Shown: positions 28,380 through 38,552, numbered from the stretch's first letter. The stretch: DNA of 64,000 bases from Cyclobacteriaceae bacterium (GCA_016787755.1 JAEUUA010000013.1:62001-126000), one strand, 5' to 3'. Notes: generated by a model not told the origin, from the letters alone. Program-made: numbers and translations.

Positions 28380-29099
28380 TTATAAAATTCCGTTGTGATA
28401 ATTGAATAGTCGAATCAAATCCAATTCATTATTAACATTGGTTCGTTCCTGATCCATGTAGGCCTTCATTTCCATCTCACGTTTTCCAAATATTTTAGCC
28501 ACATTCTTTTTATTTGGCAGGGGCATGGCCATCGTATCTGCGATATAATAAAACTTGTGTCTCTTGAGATACTTGTTGTCTTGACTCCCGACATTCAAAG
28601 CAGGATTAAAGTCAGCCTTTTTAAAGATTAACTCATTTAGCTTTACTAACGTGATACTGCCTTCTGCAAGGATTTCAAAAAAACCTTCTTTATAAGAGTT
28701 GTCTCCCGCTTTCCATTCTTTAACGTTAACAAAATTTAATTGACGCTTTGTTAAGGAATCTATGCATATGAAGCTCTTAACAAGATTGCCCTTCAATACT
28801 TTTATTCCAGCTGGAGTAATCAGGTCAAATTCATTTAGTCGTAAGTCAAGCTTAGCAACAAATCCTTCCACTAGTCGCTGATCATACAATTCAAAAACAG
28901 ATACATCAAAGGTCTTATTTAAATACACATCACCTTCAGTTTTGGGAGGTGCAGGGGGTAAAATTGGAACTGCATTCGAAGTGCTACCAATCGCTCCAAT
29001 TCGCTCAATTGTATACCGATTATGTAAATATGTTTCGTTGGACTGTGCCCAGGTGCCTGACATCCACAGCATACCAATTGCAAACGTGAGTTTTTTCAT
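28380..29099 (-). CDS. Exported protein of unknown function
   Basis: This 239-residue protein begins with a signal peptide (MKKLTFAIGMLWMSGTWAQ). The mature part has no cysteine clusters and no recognised motif. The C-terminal third is charged and helical (around KIFGKREMEMKAYM), and the segment KRHKFYYIADTM is a typical element of uncharacterised Bacteroidota exported proteins. It begins 22 bp after xth in the same direction and may be co-transcribed with it. No function can be assigned. Confidence 0.7.
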   Translation of the reverse strand: MKKLTFAIGMLWMSGTWAQSNETYLHNRYTIERIGAIGSTSNAVPILPPAPPKTEGDVYLNKTFDVSVFELYDQRLVEGFVAKLDLRLNEFDLITPAGIKVLKGNLVKSFICIDSLTKRQLNFVNVKEWKAGDNSYKEGFFEILAEGSITLVKLNELIFKKADFNPALNVGSQDNKYLKRHKFYYIADTMAMPLPNKKNVAKIFGKREMEMKAYMDQERTNVNNELDLIRLFNYHNGIL

Positions 29100-29121
29100 A
29101 CCCTTTCTACAAATTAGTTTA

Positions 29122-29907
29122 TTAACTCAATTTATTCAAATCAATCTTTAACCCAACCGGACAATGATCAGAACCATGATATTGATCATAGATAAATGCA
29201 TCTTTTACACTGGTCATGAGTTTATCCGGAACCAAAAAATGATCAATGCGCCACCCAACATTTTTGGCGCGGCCATTCGTTACAAAATTCCAATAGGAGT
29301 ATTTAACTTCTTGCGGATAGAAATAGCGAAAGGTATCCACAAAGCCAGCTTGTAACAATTTATCAAACCCATCAATTTCCTGTTGTGTGTAGCCTGCCGA
29401 CTTATTGTAGTTAGCTTTTGGATGCGCCAGATCGATAGGTTTGTGTGCAACATTAAAATCTCCGCACAAAATCACGGGCTTTCTTCTATTCAGCCAAAGT
29501 ATGTATTCCCGAAAAGCATCATTCCACGTTTGACGATATTCCAAACGCAATAGGCCCTCTCCCGAATTAGGTGTATAAACTGTAATAAAAAAATATTCCG
29601 GAAATTCTGCCGCAATCACACGGCCCTCCTGATCATGCACGTCTATGCCCATGTCATAAGTGACATCGATGGGTTCAGATTTAGTTAAGATAGCAGTACC
29701 TGAATACCCCTTTCGGGCTTTAGAAGAATTGGCATAGACTTTATACTCCGGAAATAATTCAAGCGCTGAAAGTGTTTCCTCCTTAGCTGCCTTTGTTTCT
29801 TGCAACCCCATAACATCTGGTGCCATAGCGCGCACGTTGGCAACAAATTCCTTTTTAATGATGGCTCGAATTCCGTTTACGTTCCAGGAGACAAAGTGAA
29901 GAGGCAT
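29122..29907 (-). CDS. xth: Exodeoxyribonuclease III / AP endonuclease
   Basis: This 261-residue Mg2+-dependent enzyme of the exonuclease-endonuclease-phosphatase fold cuts DNA at abasic sites and removes 3' blocks. Key motifs are VSWNVNGIRA at the N-terminus, LQETKA (metal-binding Glu), GYSGTAILTK, LCGDFNVAHKPIDL, and YHGSDHCPVGL with the catalytic Asp-His at the C-terminus. The TNGRAKNVGWRIDHFLV loop fits the ExoA/ExoIII subfamily. The gene lies downstream of the nagB fusion across an 84-bp gap that holds an inverted repeat. Confidence 0.95.
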   Translation of the reverse strand: MPLHFVSWNVNGIRAIIKKEFVANVRAMAPDVMGLQETKAAKEETLSALELFPEYKVYANSSKARKGYSGTAILTKSEPIDVTYDMGIDVHDQEGRVIAAEFPEYFFITVYTPNSGEGLLRLEYRQTWNDAFREYILWLNRRKPVILCGDFNVAHKPIDLAHPKANYNKSAGYTQQEIDGFDKLLQAGFVDTFRYFYPQEVKYSYWNFVTNGRAKNVGWRIDHFLVPDKLMTSVKDAFIYDQYHGSDHCPVGLKIDLNKLS

Positions 29908-29920
29908 GGCAAGTGATTAA

Positions 29921-29973
29921 TGATACGAGATGCAAGATACTGGATACTCTCCGGAATCAAGAACCTCGTATCA
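29921..29973. repeat. Inverted repeat with short direct repeats between nagB and xth
   Basis: TGATACGAG at 29921-29929 and CTCGTATCA at 29965-29973 are perfect 9-bp inverted copies separated by 35 bp. The interval and the flank hold short related words (CAAGATACTGGATACT, AATCAAGAAC, ATCAAGAATC). It lacks the T run of an intrinsic terminator and looks like an intergenic repeat element. Confidence 0.45.
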
Positions 29974-29991
29974 AGAATCCTGCCTCAAGTC

Positions 29992-31890
29992 TCAAAAATG
30001 GTATCGAACAAATGCTTCCATTGCTTCATACTCAGCAAGTCCTAATAGATTGTAAGCTTCGGCTGTCGCATGGTTACGATCTTCTGCACGTACCCAGAAC
30101 TCGCGCTTATCACTGCCGGGAAATACTGCACTGTCTTTTTGTGATTGATGTTTAAACACCGCTCTTCGTTTGCGCATCAACTCATCCGGACTTAGCGGCA
30201 CAGCCATTTCGATCTGATCGATATCCCACTCCTGCCATGCCCCTCGGTATAGCCACACATAACAGTCCTTCATGTACTCTTTGTGTTTCAGTCTATCAAC
30301 AGCCTGGTAAATAGCGGCCAGACATACCCGGTGTGTGCCATGCGGATCGGATAAATCCCCAGCCGCATATATCTGATGTGGCTTTATCTCTTCAATCAGA
30401 TTTGCTATGATTTGAATGTCTTCTTCACCCAATGGTTTTTTCTTAACGGTACCCGTTTCATAAAAGGGCATATCTAAAAAGTGTGCCTGTGAATCGGGTA
30501 TTCCCACATAGCGGCACCCTGCTTTCGCCTCCCCTCTTCGAATTAATCCTTTTATGCGCATTACTTCAGGGCTATCTACCTGACCGGGTTTCTTATCGCG
30601 AATGTCTTTTACAATTTTGTCGTAAAATTTTTCACCATCGCTTTTACTTAACCCAAATGATTGATTGAAGTCGCGCACAAAATCCGCAAAACGAATGGCG
30701 TCATCATCAAACACGGCAATATTTCCGGAAGTCTGATAAGCCACATGCACCTGATGGCCATGATCTACCAGGCGAATGAACGTACCTCCCATTGAGATCA
30801 CATCATCATCGGGGTGCGGACTAAAAATGATCACTCGTTTTGGAAAAGGCTTGGCACGCTCCGGACGATGCGTATCATCGGCATTAGGTTTGCCACCCGG
30901 CCAACCGGTAATCGTATGCTGAAGCGTGTTGAATATTTTTATATTGACCTGATAAGCAGAACCATATTCTGTAACAATATCTCCCATCCCATGCTCCATG
31001 TAATCAAGGTTGGTTAGCTTAAGCACAGGTTTCTGAAGTTGCAACCCTAACCACACGACCGCTTTCTGAATTAGCTTTTCATTCCACTCACACGTATCAA
31101 CCAACCAAGGTGTTTTAATCCGAGTGAGCTTGGAGGAAGCTGCATCGTCCAAAATAACCTGAGTATTTCCATGTTTCTGCAAAAACGTAGATGGAATTTG
31201 ATCGGTTACCGGACCTTCTATTGCTTTTTTAACAATGCCTGCCTTCCCTTCCCCCCAGGCCATCATAATGATGCGCTTTGATTTTAGGATTGAACCCACA
31301 CCCATTGTAATGGCCTTTTTAGGAACGTTCTCATCGCCAAAGAAATCACTTGCGGCATCAATTCGGGTAACCTGATCCAGGGTAATCATCCGCGTGGGGG
31401 ACTTTTCAGAAGAACCGGGTTCATTAAAACCAATGTGGCCCGTACGACCAATACCTAAGATCTGCAAATCTATTCCGCCTAAATCATCCATTTTAGCATC
31501 GTAACTCTTACAAAAGTCGGTCACTTGATCTTTAGGCAATGTGCCATCAGGGATGTTTATATTTTCTTTAGGGATATCGATGTAATTAAACAGGTGCTCA
31601 TTCATGAACCGCACATAACTCTGCAACGAGTCGGGTTCTATCGGATAGTATTCATCAAGATTGAAGGTGATTACATTTTTAAAACTTAGTCCTTTTTTAT
31701 GCAAACTCACTAATTCAGAGTAAACACGAGTTGGCGTAGAACCCGTAGCTAAACCCAATACACAGGGCTTACCTTCCTTCTGTTTTTGTTTTATGAGGGT
31801 CGCAATTTCGTTGGCTACAAAAATAGAGGCCTGCTCGGAGGTGTTAAAAATTTTGGTAGGTATTTGTTCAGTTACGGATAATTGACTCAT
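29992..31890 (-). CDS. nagB: Glucosamine-6-phosphate deaminase fused to a PIG-L/LmbE-like deacetylase domain
   Basis: Residues about 1-270 are NagB, converting glucosamine-6-phosphate to fructose-6-phosphate and ammonia: GLATGSTPTRVY near residue 47, FNLDEYYPI, GIGRTGHIGFNEPGS and the ITMGVGSIL segment. From about residue 350 a second domain follows with the zinc-binding HPDDDVISMGG motif of the PIG-L/LmbE N-acetylglucosaminyl deacetylase family, and later DPHGTHRV as the second metal site. The whole is 632 residues, against about 260 for simple NagB. This fusion occurs widely in Bacteroidota; the substrate of the second domain is, to my knowledge, not shown. murQ and anmK lie just upstream in the same direction. 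A TATTTTTG box at 31921-31914 may give it its own promoter. Confidence 0.93.
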   Translation of the reverse strand: MSQLSVTEQIPTKIFNTSEQASIFVANEIATLIKQKQKEGKPCVLGLATGSTPTRVYSELVSLHKKGLSFKNVITFNLDEYYPIEPDSLQSYVRFMNEHLFNYIDIPKENINIPDGTLPKDQVTDFCKSYDAKMDDLGGIDLQILGIGRTGHIGFNEPGSSEKSPTRMITLDQVTRIDAASDFFGDENVPKKAITMGVGSILKSKRIIMMAWGEGKAGIVKKAIEGPVTDQIPSTFLQKHGNTQVILDDAASSKLTRIKTPWLVDTCEWNEKLIQKAVVWLGLQLQKPVLKLTNLDYMEHGMGDIVTEYGSAYQVNIKIFNTLQHTITGWPGGKPNADDTHRPERAKPFPKRVIIFSPHPDDDVISMGGTFIRLVDHGHQVHVAYQTSGNIAVFDDDAIRFADFVRDFNQSFGLSKSDGEKFYDKIVKDIRDKKPGQVDSPEVMRIKGLIRRGEAKAGCRYVGIPDSQAHFLDMPFYETGTVKKKPLGEEDIQIIANLIEEIKPHQIYAAGDLSDPHGTHRVCLAAIYQAVDRLKHKEYMKDCYVWLYRGAWQEWDIDQIEMAVPLSPDELMRKRRAVFKHQSQKDSAVFPGSDKREFWVRAEDRNHATAEAYNLLGLAEYEAMEAFVRYHF

Positions 31891-31957
31891 AGGGTTAGTA
31901 AAAAGGTAGATTTCAAAAATAACGACTGTTTGAAGATCATTCTAAATTCTTTAGCTA

Positions 31958-32779
31958 TTAATTTTTAAAATGGGCGGCAACTGCATTCTTTACAGAGCCA
32001 TTCTTTAGGAGAAGATCCTTGGCAATTGCATAATCCGAAATCCCTGCATTTTCCATCACCATTTTTACCCCCCTATCCACCAGTTTGTCATTGGTCAACT
32101 GCATGTTCACCATCTTATTATCCTCCACCCTACCCAACTGAATCATGATGGCAGTTGAAATCATATTCAAGACAAGCTTTTGAGCCGTTCCGCTTTTCAT
32201 GCGTGTGCTCCCCGTCACAAATTCGGGGCCTACCACTACTTCAACAGGAAAAGCTGACATACTGATGGGTGAGTTTGGATTACAAGCAATACTTCCCGTA
32301 AGGATATTATTTTCCTTACAGGCCTTTAGGGCACCCAACACATAGGGAGTTTTTCCGCTTGCAGCAATTCCAATTACAAAATCTTTGGAGCTTACCTCGT
32401 GTGCTACTAAATCAAGCCAGCCTCGTTCGGGACTGTCTTCAGCAAATTCAACAGCTTGAGTGATCGCCTTCACTCCTCCGGCTATTACTCCAATCACTAA
32501 TCCATGAGGCACACCATAGGTTGGAGGACATTCGCTCGCATCCACAACACCCAATCGTCCGCTTGTTCCTGCACCAATGTAAAAGAGTCGACCCCCTGTA
32601 AGCATCTTATCTACTGCAGCATGTACCAATTTTTCAATCTGGGGAATAACTTTTTCGATGGCGAGCGGAACGGAACTATCTTCTTTATTAATATTTCTTA
32701 GCACTTCATTCACAGTCATCTTTTCAAGATGGCGATACGCTGAAGGCTGCTCAGTTATATTTTCAAATTTTGAATTCAT
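31958..32779 (-). CDS. murQ: N-acetylmuramic acid 6-phosphate etherase
   Basis: MurQ splits the lactyl ether of MurNAc-6-phosphate to give GlcNAc-6-phosphate during peptidoglycan recycling. The start is placed at the ATG at 32779 (MNSKFENITEQPSAYRHLEK), the normal N-terminus; a longer frame to 32899 would overlap anmK by 59 bp. The 273-residue SIS-domain protein has GGRLFYIGAGTSGRLGVVDASECPPT, ASGKTPYV and TGSTRMKSGTAQKLVLNM, all diagnostic. It lies between anmK and the nagB fusion. Confidence 0.96.
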   Translation of the reverse strand: MNSKFENITEQPSAYRHLEKMTVNEVLRNINKEDSSVPLAIEKVIPQIEKLVHAAVDKMLTGGRLFYIGAGTSGRLGVVDASECPPTYGVPHGLVIGVIAGGVKAITQAVEFAEDSPERGWLDLVAHEVSSKDFVIGIAASGKTPYVLGALKACKENNILTGSIACNPNSPISMSAFPVEVVVGPEFVTGSTRMKSGTAQKLVLNMISTAIMIQLGRVEDNKMVNMQLTNDKLVDRGVKMVMENAGISDYAIAKDLLLKNGSVKNAVAAHFKN

Positions 32780-32840
32780 CGTCTTATAATTTTTCAAATC
32801 AACACATAGCCTTCTTAGCGACCATACGTGAATAATATCG

Positions 32841-34037
32841 TTAATCAGGAAACGAAATCTTTCCCATCGACACAGTAGGAACCTTTGATCGTTCACCAAA
32901 ATTCACTTTGCCTCCTGCTACTGCTTCATTTGCCAGAACTGCAAACAGGATTGCCTCTTTTGCATCCCCCGAAATACCTAATTCAATCATTTTATGAAAC
33001 GAAACATGGGGCAGCAACTCTTTCAACCAATCGATCATTAAAGGATTGTGCGCCCCTCCACCACTTAGATACAAGGTAAACGTTTTCTTGGTTGTTATTA
33101 CTTTTTGAATAGCCTCGGCCATGGTTTCCGAACTGAAACGGGTTATGGTGGCAAGTAAATCTTCCAATAAAATGTTTTCCGTCTGCGCCTCTCGTTGAGC
33201 TCGCGCAACATATTCTAAATTGAACAACTCAGGACCAATCGTTTTAGGAAAAGATTTCTTAAAAAAAGAATTTGCCTTGAGTGCTTTTAAGAGGTTTGAA
33301 TTAACAGTCCCTTTCAATGCCATGCGGGCATCTTTGTCAAAAGATAAGGTTGGCAAATGCTTTCTTACAACTTGATCGATCAAGGTATTTGCCGGTCCGG
33401 TATCTGTAACAAATACTTCAGAAGCCCTGCCTGATGCCGGCAAGTATGTAAAGTTTCCGATGCCACCTGCATTTAGCATGATCCGATCTTCCCCAAGTTT
33501 AGAAAACAAAAGATAATCGCCATATACGGCCAGAGGGGCACCCTCACCACCTTTGGCAAGATGTTTTTGCCTGAAATCGCTTAGGGTGGTAATTCCAGTT
33601 TCAGAAGCCAAGTGATCCCCATCACCTATTTGCAAGGTGGAATTCATTTTTGCATGCGGATATAAAAAGATCGGTGCATGAAACACAGTTTGCCCGTGAG
33701 AGGCTACCAAATCAATCTGAGAAGGCTTTAATTTCCATTCATTCAAGGATTTCAAAATTAACTTTCCGTGCAAAGTGCCAATGGCAGCATTTAATTCACA
33801 AAGGATCTGAAAATCAATTGTCTCTTTGGCGAATACCTTTAAAATTCTTGCTTTAAGCTGGGGTGGATATACCCATGTTTTAAACTTTAGCTGACTCACT
33901 TTAGTTGATTTTCCGCTTCCAGAAATCTGACACAAAGCAACGTCCAAACCATCCAATGAAGTGCCCGACATTAACCCAATGATCAATCTTGATTTTTTAG
34001 CAGCAATTCTGGTGAGGCGGGTAATGTTGGCGTTCAT
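32841..34037 (-). CDS. anmK: Anhydro-N-acetylmuramic acid kinase
   Basis: AnmK opens the 1,6-anhydro ring of anhydroMurNAc and phosphorylates it, giving MurNAc-6-phosphate, the substrate of MurQ. The 398-residue protein shows the ATP-binding start IGLMSGTSLDGLDVALC, HGQTVFHAP, the catalytic-region SDFRQKHLAKGGEGAPL and NAGGIGNFTYLP, and LSGGGAHNP near the C-terminus. It is the first gene of the anmK-murQ-nagB group and is divergent from the GSCFA gene. Confidence 0.96.
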   Translation of the reverse strand: MNANITRLTRIAAKKSRLIIGLMSGTSLDGLDVALCQISGSGKSTKVSQLKFKTWVYPPQLKARILKVFAKETIDFQILCELNAAIGTLHGKLILKSLNEWKLKPSQIDLVASHGQTVFHAPIFLYPHAKMNSTLQIGDGDHLASETGITTLSDFRQKHLAKGGEGAPLAVYGDYLLFSKLGEDRIMLNAGGIGNFTYLPASGRASEVFVTDTGPANTLIDQVVRKHLPTLSFDKDARMALKGTVNSNLLKALKANSFFKKSFPKTIGPELFNLEYVARAQREAQTENILLEDLLATITRFSSETMAEAIQKVITTKKTFTLYLSGGGAHNPLMIDWLKELLPHVSFHKMIELGISGDAKEAILFAVLANEAVAGGKVNFGERSKVPTVSMGKISFPD

Positions 34038-34102
34038 AAAAAAGTAATGAAAGTGGGTAGCGGGCGGATCAACTTGTATCTTTCCTTAAAAATTCTTGAC
34101 TT

Positions 34103-34134
34103 CAAAAGTATTCAATTATAGCGATGAACGGCAA
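34103..34134 (-). promoter_or_regulatory. Promoter of the anmK-murQ-nagB group
   Basis: On the minus strand, TTG at 34134-34132, a 21-nt spacer and TACTTTTG at 34110-34103 fit the consensus. The predicted start is near 34099, about 62 nt before the anmK ATG. The -33 part overlaps the first codons of the divergent GSCFA gene. Confidence 0.5.
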
Positions 34135-35107
34135 TTCTTTCCGAACTGAAATTACCTGTCTACCGGGCAACCCGATTGGATTAAGAGCTAAAATTCTTAC
34201 TACAGGCTCGTGTTTTGCCGACCAGTTAGGCAACTGGCTGCTGAACAACAAGTTTGAAGTGCTTGTAAATCCATTTGGTAACACCTATAATCCGGTTTCA
34301 ATTCATAAAAATTTAATGGATTCAATCCACAGGGAAGTTGATAACCAGTTACTCATAGAGCAGCATGGAATCTGGCATCATTTGGATTATCACTCACAAT
34401 GGTCGTCAAGTAATCAAAAAGAGCTTATCCACTCCATTCGCAACAAGCAAGCTCTTGTTAAAGAATATCTTTCGCAAGCCGAAGTGGTTTTAATTACGTA
34501 TGGCACAGCATGGGTTTATCTGCACAAAGAAGAAAATAAAACGGTAGCCAATTGTCACAAAGTACCAGCCCGAGAATTTGACAAACAACTTCTGAGCGTG
34601 GAGGAAATTATTAAATCATTCAATGAGCTTCACTCATTAATAAAAAATAGTAACAAAAACATTCGTTTCATTCTCACGGTGAGTCCGGTGCGGCACCTTA
34701 AAGATACTATTCAATTAAACAGTGTAAGTAAAGCTTCTTTGCGATTGGCTTGTCATCAATTGGCCAATCAATATCCAGAGGTTGACTATTTTCCATCTTT
34801 TGAAATTATGATGGATGACTTGCGTGAGTATCGATTTTACGATCGGGATATGATCCATCCATCGCAGGAGGCGGTTGATTACATCAGTCAAAAGTTTAGT
34901 GATCAATATTTTACCTCGGAAGTGAAAATCTTTATTGAAAAGTGGTCTTCCATCAGGCAAGCATTAGCACACATACCTTACCATCCAAATTCAGTAGGTC
35001 ATCAAAATTTCTTACAGGATTTACTTCGTAAACTGAATTCAATAAAAGAAGTCTCTGTAGCAGAAGAAATCACATTCGTTCAATCACAAATTCATTTGAA
35101 TGCCTAA
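34124..35107 (+). CDS. GSCFA domain protein
   Basis: This 327-residue protein carries the eponymous motif [14 protein letters not shown] near residues 25-38, followed by NPFGNTYNP. Later elements typical of the family are ITYGTAWVY and [13 protein letters not shown], and [13 protein letters not shown], which resembles the catalytic Asp-x-x-His of SGNH/GDSL esterases. A hydrolase or acetyl-esterase role is therefore plausible but unproven. It overlaps the following thioredoxin-like gene by 8 bp, so the two are co-translated. Confidence 0.88.
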   Translation: MNGNSFRTEITCLPGNPIGLRAKILTTGSCFADQLGNWLLNNKFEVLVNPFGNTYNPVSIHKNLMDSIHREVDNQLLIEQHGIWHHLDYHSQWSSSNQKELIHSIRNKQALVKEYLSQAEVVLITYGTAWVYLHKEENKTVANCHKVPAREFDKQLLSVEEIIKSFNELHSLIKNSNKNIRFILTVSPVRHLKDTIQLNSVSKASLRLACHQLANQYPEVDYFPSFEIMMDDLREYRFYDRDMIHPSQEAVDYISQKFSDQYFTSEVKIFIEKWSSIRQALAHIPYHPNSVGHQNFLQDLLRKLNSIKEVSVAEEITFVQSQIHLNA

Positions 35108-37100
35108 TCGTCTTACTCAATCAACCTCCCCTTACTTGCTCCAACACGCAAACAATCCGGTTGATTGGTTTGAATGGGGAATTGAAGCCTTGACAAAAGC
35201 AGTTGTGGAAGATAAACCTATACTTGTCAGTATCGGGTACTCTTCCTGTCATTGGTGCCACGTGATGGAGCGTGAGTCATTTGAAGATGATAACATTGCA
35301 AAAATAATGAACGATCATTTTGTCTGCATCAAAGTAGATCGCGAAGAACGACCCGACATTGATCAGGTATATATGGAAGCCGTTCAAGCCATGCAGCAAA
35401 ATGGTGGATGGCCACTTAATGTTTTTTTAACTCCGGATCAAAAACCATTTTTCGGAGGCACTTACTTTCCGCCAAGAAACTGGTCACACCTTTTACTACA
35501 AATAAATCAAGCATTCCGCGAAAAGCGCACAGAGATTGATCAGTCAGCTACTTCCTTGCGGGAACATCTTCAAACAAGCGACCTGAAGCGTTTCGCTAAA
35601 GACACTGAATCAACTTTGAATAAAGAAAGCCTAGATGGTATGTTCAGAATTTTAGAATCAAGGTTTGATAAAACGTGGGGCGGAATTGAAAAAGCTCCCA
35701 AGTTTGTGATGCCCTCCATCTGGCTCTTTTTGCTGAGATACCATGCCATGAGCCGCCATCCTGAATCGCTACAAATGGTTACACACACACTTAAGCAAAT
35801 GGCTTTTGGAGGAATTTATGACCAATTGGCTGGTGGCTTTTCGCGATATTCAGTGGATGCAGAATGGTTTGCCCCACACTTTGAGAAAATGTTGTATGAT
35901 AATGGTCAACTACTTTCGCTTTACTCCGAAGCTTATTCAATTACTAAGGAACCATTATTTAAACAGGTAGTTTATCAAACCGTAGATTGGCTGACCAATG
36001 AAATGAAACATCCGGAAGGCGGATTTTATTCTGCATTGGATGCAGATAGCGAAGGAATGGAAGGGAAATTTTACACATGGACTGCGGATGAAATCAGAGA
36101 AATACTTGGTGAATCAGCTGTAGCTTTTCTTGCTTATTATCAATCAACCAATGAAGGAAATTGGGAACATGACCGAAACATCTTGCGTAAAAGTTCTGAC
36201 ACACAAGAATCATTTGAACCTATCGAGATCACTGAGCAAAAAAAGAAATTACTTTCTGAACGAGCTAAAAGAATTCATCCCGGATTAGATGATAAAATTC
36301 TCACTGGTTGGAATGCGATGACTATCCAAGGATTAATCGATGCGTACAAAGCGTTTCAGTATCCACGTTTTTTAACAATCGCTCAAGAGGCTATGTCATT
36401 TGTTGAAAAAAATCTGATTGCCGAAGGCAAGGCATTTCGAGCCTATAAAAACAAACATTCTGAAACGGAGGGTTTTTTAGAAGACTACGCTTTTCTCATT
36501 CAGACTTACACAACTCTTTATCAAGTAACTTTTAATGAAGATTGGCTAACGAAAGCAAGTCATTGGTGCGATTATGTGCAGCAACACTTCTACGATGCTA
36601 ACGAGGGTTATTTCCATTTCGCATCCAACACAGCCGAATCACTTATTGCTCGCAAGAAAGAAATTTTTGACAATGTAATTCCAAGTTCCAATGCAGTAAT
36701 GGCGCGTAATCTATTTACTCTTGGAATACTTTTAGATCGGGACGATTGGAAGCAACAGGCAACAGGAATGGTTTCTAAACTTTCTCAACTCGTTACTTCA
36801 GAGCCCGGTTATATGTGTCATTGGGCTGTGTTGCTTTCTGAAATGATCAACACACCGGCAGAGATTGTCATTTCAGGGGATAAGGCTCTTGAATTGAGAG
36901 AAGAATTACACACACACTACTTTCCATTTTCGGTAACAGTTGGCAGTACTAATAAAAGTGAATTGTCGCTTCTGCAAGATCGCGAGCCAAAGAATAATCA
37001 AACACTTATTTACGTTTGTCGAAATAAGACGTGTCAGCTCCCCGTATCTGCAGTTGCAGACGCCATCAAACAATTGAATACCTTGAACTTTAAAAATTAA
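35100..37100 (+). CDS. Thioredoxin domain-containing protein (DUF255/YyaL, SSP411-like)
   Basis: This 666-residue protein begins with the DUF255 domain, a thioredoxin-like fold: [18 protein letters not shown], then [15 protein letters not shown] (CxxC near residues 49-52), [15 protein letters not shown], and [12 protein letters not shown]. From about residue 200 the rest is an alpha/alpha-barrel domain like that of N-acylglucosamine epimerases, with KPGF-type repeats ([34 protein letters not shown]). The family is widespread from bacteria to man but its activity is not settled. The start overlaps the GSCFA gene and the fucosidase gene follows after 7 bp. Confidence 0.92.
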   Translation: MPNRLTQSTSPYLLQHANNPVDWFEWGIEALTKAVVEDKPILVSIGYSSCHWCHVMERESFEDDNIAKIMNDHFVCIKVDREERPDIDQVYMEAVQAMQQNGGWPLNVFLTPDQKPFFGGTYFPPRNWSHLLLQINQAFREKRTEIDQSATSLREHLQTSDLKRFAKDTESTLNKESLDGMFRILESRFDKTWGGIEKAPKFVMPSIWLFLLRYHAMSRHPESLQMVTHTLKQMAFGGIYDQLAGGFSRYSVDAEWFAPHFEKMLYDNGQLLSLYSEAYSITKEPLFKQVVYQTVDWLTNEMKHPEGGFYSALDADSEGMEGKFYTWTADEIREILGESAVAFLAYYQSTNEGNWEHDRNILRKSSDTQESFEPIEITEQKKKLLSERAKRIHPGLDDKILTGWNAMTIQGLIDAYKAFQYPRFLTIAQEAMSFVEKNLIAEGKAFRAYKNKHSETEGFLEDYAFLIQTYTTLYQVTFNEDWLTKASHWCDYVQQHFYDANEGYFHFASNTAESLIARKKEIFDNVIPSSNAVMARNLFTLGILLDRDDWKQQATGMVSKLSQLVTSEPGYMCHWAVLLSEMINTPAEIVISGDKALELREELHTHYFPFSVTVGSTNKSELSLLQDREPKNNQTLIYVCRNKTCQLPVSAVADAIKQLNTLNFKN

Positions 37101-37107
37101 TTTCTTC

Positions 37108-38547
37108 ATGAAGAATTTTTCCGTCCTCTTAATTCTTTTCATCGTAGCATGTTCAACTCGCGAAGTGCAACCTCCTGCCCCGCTCTTTCCTCTACCGAGT
37201 GAAAGTCAATTAGCATGGCACGAAATGGAGATGAATACCTTTGTTCATTTTACTACCAATACCTTTACAGGAAAAGAATGGGGCTATGGAGATGAGAGTC
37301 CTGCTATTTTCAATCCTACTGAATATGATGCCGATCAGTGGATTCGCACTTTTAAAGAAACCGGATTCAAAGGAGTTATTCTTACCTGCAAGCATCACGA
37401 TGGATTTTGTTTGTGGCCCAGCAAATACACGGAGCACTCGGTAAAAAATAGTCCCTGGAAAAATGGCGAAGGTAATGTAGTCCGCGATGTAATGCGTGCC
37501 TGTAAAAAATACGAATTGAAATTTGGAGTGTACCTATCTCCATGGGATCGCAACCATGCGGACTATGGAACTCCTGCTTATCTGGACTATTATCGCAATC
37601 AGCTAACTGAATTATTTACATCGTATGGACCAGTGTTTGAAATGTGGTTTGATGGTGCCAATGGTGGAGACGGATATTATGGCGGTAAACGTGAGAAACG
37701 CAGTATTAAAGGATCCACGTATTACGAATGGCCAACTACACTGCAACTGGTGCGAGACATGGAGCCAGATGTTTTATTTTTTAGTGATGCCGGGCCCGGT
37801 GTTCGCTGGGTGGGTAACGAACGCGGTCTTGCCGGGGAAACTAATTGGAGCACAATTACGCCAGATACACTTTATGCAGGTAAAGCAGGAATTGAAAAAC
37901 TATTAAACGAAGGGTCAGAAAACGGATCTCACTGGGTTCCTGCTGAGGTTGATGTTTCGATTCGCAAAGGGTGGTTTTACCATGCCGAAGAAGACAGCTT
38001 AGTAAAAACTCCAGAACAACTTTTTGATATCTATCTCACTTCCGTGGGACGCGGTTCTACCCTACTGCTTAATGTTCCGCCCGACAGGCGTGGGCTAATT
38101 CATGAAAATGATGTTGCTTCCTTGCAAGGCTTTCGCGAATTGTTAGATGCCGAATTTAAAACTGACCTGGCCTTAAATAAAAAAGTATCTGCAAGTTCGC
38201 ATAGAGGAAATGACAAACAATATTCTCCTTCAAATCTCACAGATAGCAATCCGAATACATACTGGAGTACTGATGATGAAACTCTGTCTGGGATACTCGA
38301 GATTGATTTGGGTGAATCTAAAAAAATAAAGTACATTGTTCTTCAGGAAGATATTCGGCTCGGACAACGAGTAAAATCTTTCACCATTGAGATCAATAAG
38401 AACAGTGAATGGCAAAAAATCTCAGCGGCCACAACCATCGGCTATAAACGAATTTTAAGACTTGAACCAATTGAAACTGATAAAGTCAAGATCACAATTA
38501 CAAACTCAAAAGCTTGTCCTGTAATTTCGAACCTGGAAATATATTAA
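37108..38547 (+). CDS. Alpha-L-fucosidase, GH29, lipoprotein with discoidin-type C-terminal domain
   Basis: The N-terminus is a lipoprotein signal with Cys15 in a lipobox (LFIVAC), so the enzyme is probably anchored in an envelope membrane. The GH29 barrel follows: MNTFVHFTTNTFTG, ILTCKHHDGFCLWPS, and the nucleophile in FEMWFDGANGG (Asp182). Residues about 350-479 form an F5/8 type C-like domain (NKKVSASSHRG, NLTDSNPNTYWSTDD, IDLGES), a likely sugar-binding module. It would release alpha-L-fucose from oligosaccharides. A second lipoprotein glycosidase follows after 5 bp, so the pair probably acts on one glycan. Confidence 0.93.
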   Translation: MKNFSVLLILFIVACSTREVQPPAPLFPLPSESQLAWHEMEMNTFVHFTTNTFTGKEWGYGDESPAIFNPTEYDADQWIRTFKETGFKGVILTCKHHDGFCLWPSKYTEHSVKNSPWKNGEGNVVRDVMRACKKYELKFGVYLSPWDRNHADYGTPAYLDYYRNQLTELFTSYGPVFEMWFDGANGGDGYYGGKREKRSIKGSTYYEWPTTLQLVRDMEPDVLFFSDAGPGVRWVGNERGLAGETNWSTITPDTLYAGKAGIEKLLNEGSENGSHWVPAEVDVSIRKGWFYHAEEDSLVKTPEQLFDIYLTSVGRGSTLLLNVPPDRRGLIHENDVASLQGFRELLDAEFKTDLALNKKVSASSHRGNDKQYSPSNLTDSNPNTYWSTDDETLSGILEIDLGESKKIKYIVLQEDIRLGQRVKSFTIEINKNSEWQKISAATTIGYKRILRLEPIETDKVKITITNSKACPVISNLEIY

Positions 38548-38552
38548 TAACA

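Noticed and set aside
28368..28380. AGGTG/CACCT hairpin between convergent exported-protein genes as a terminator
   Set aside because: The stem is 5 bp, the loop 3 nt, and no T run follows; evidence is too weak to annotate.
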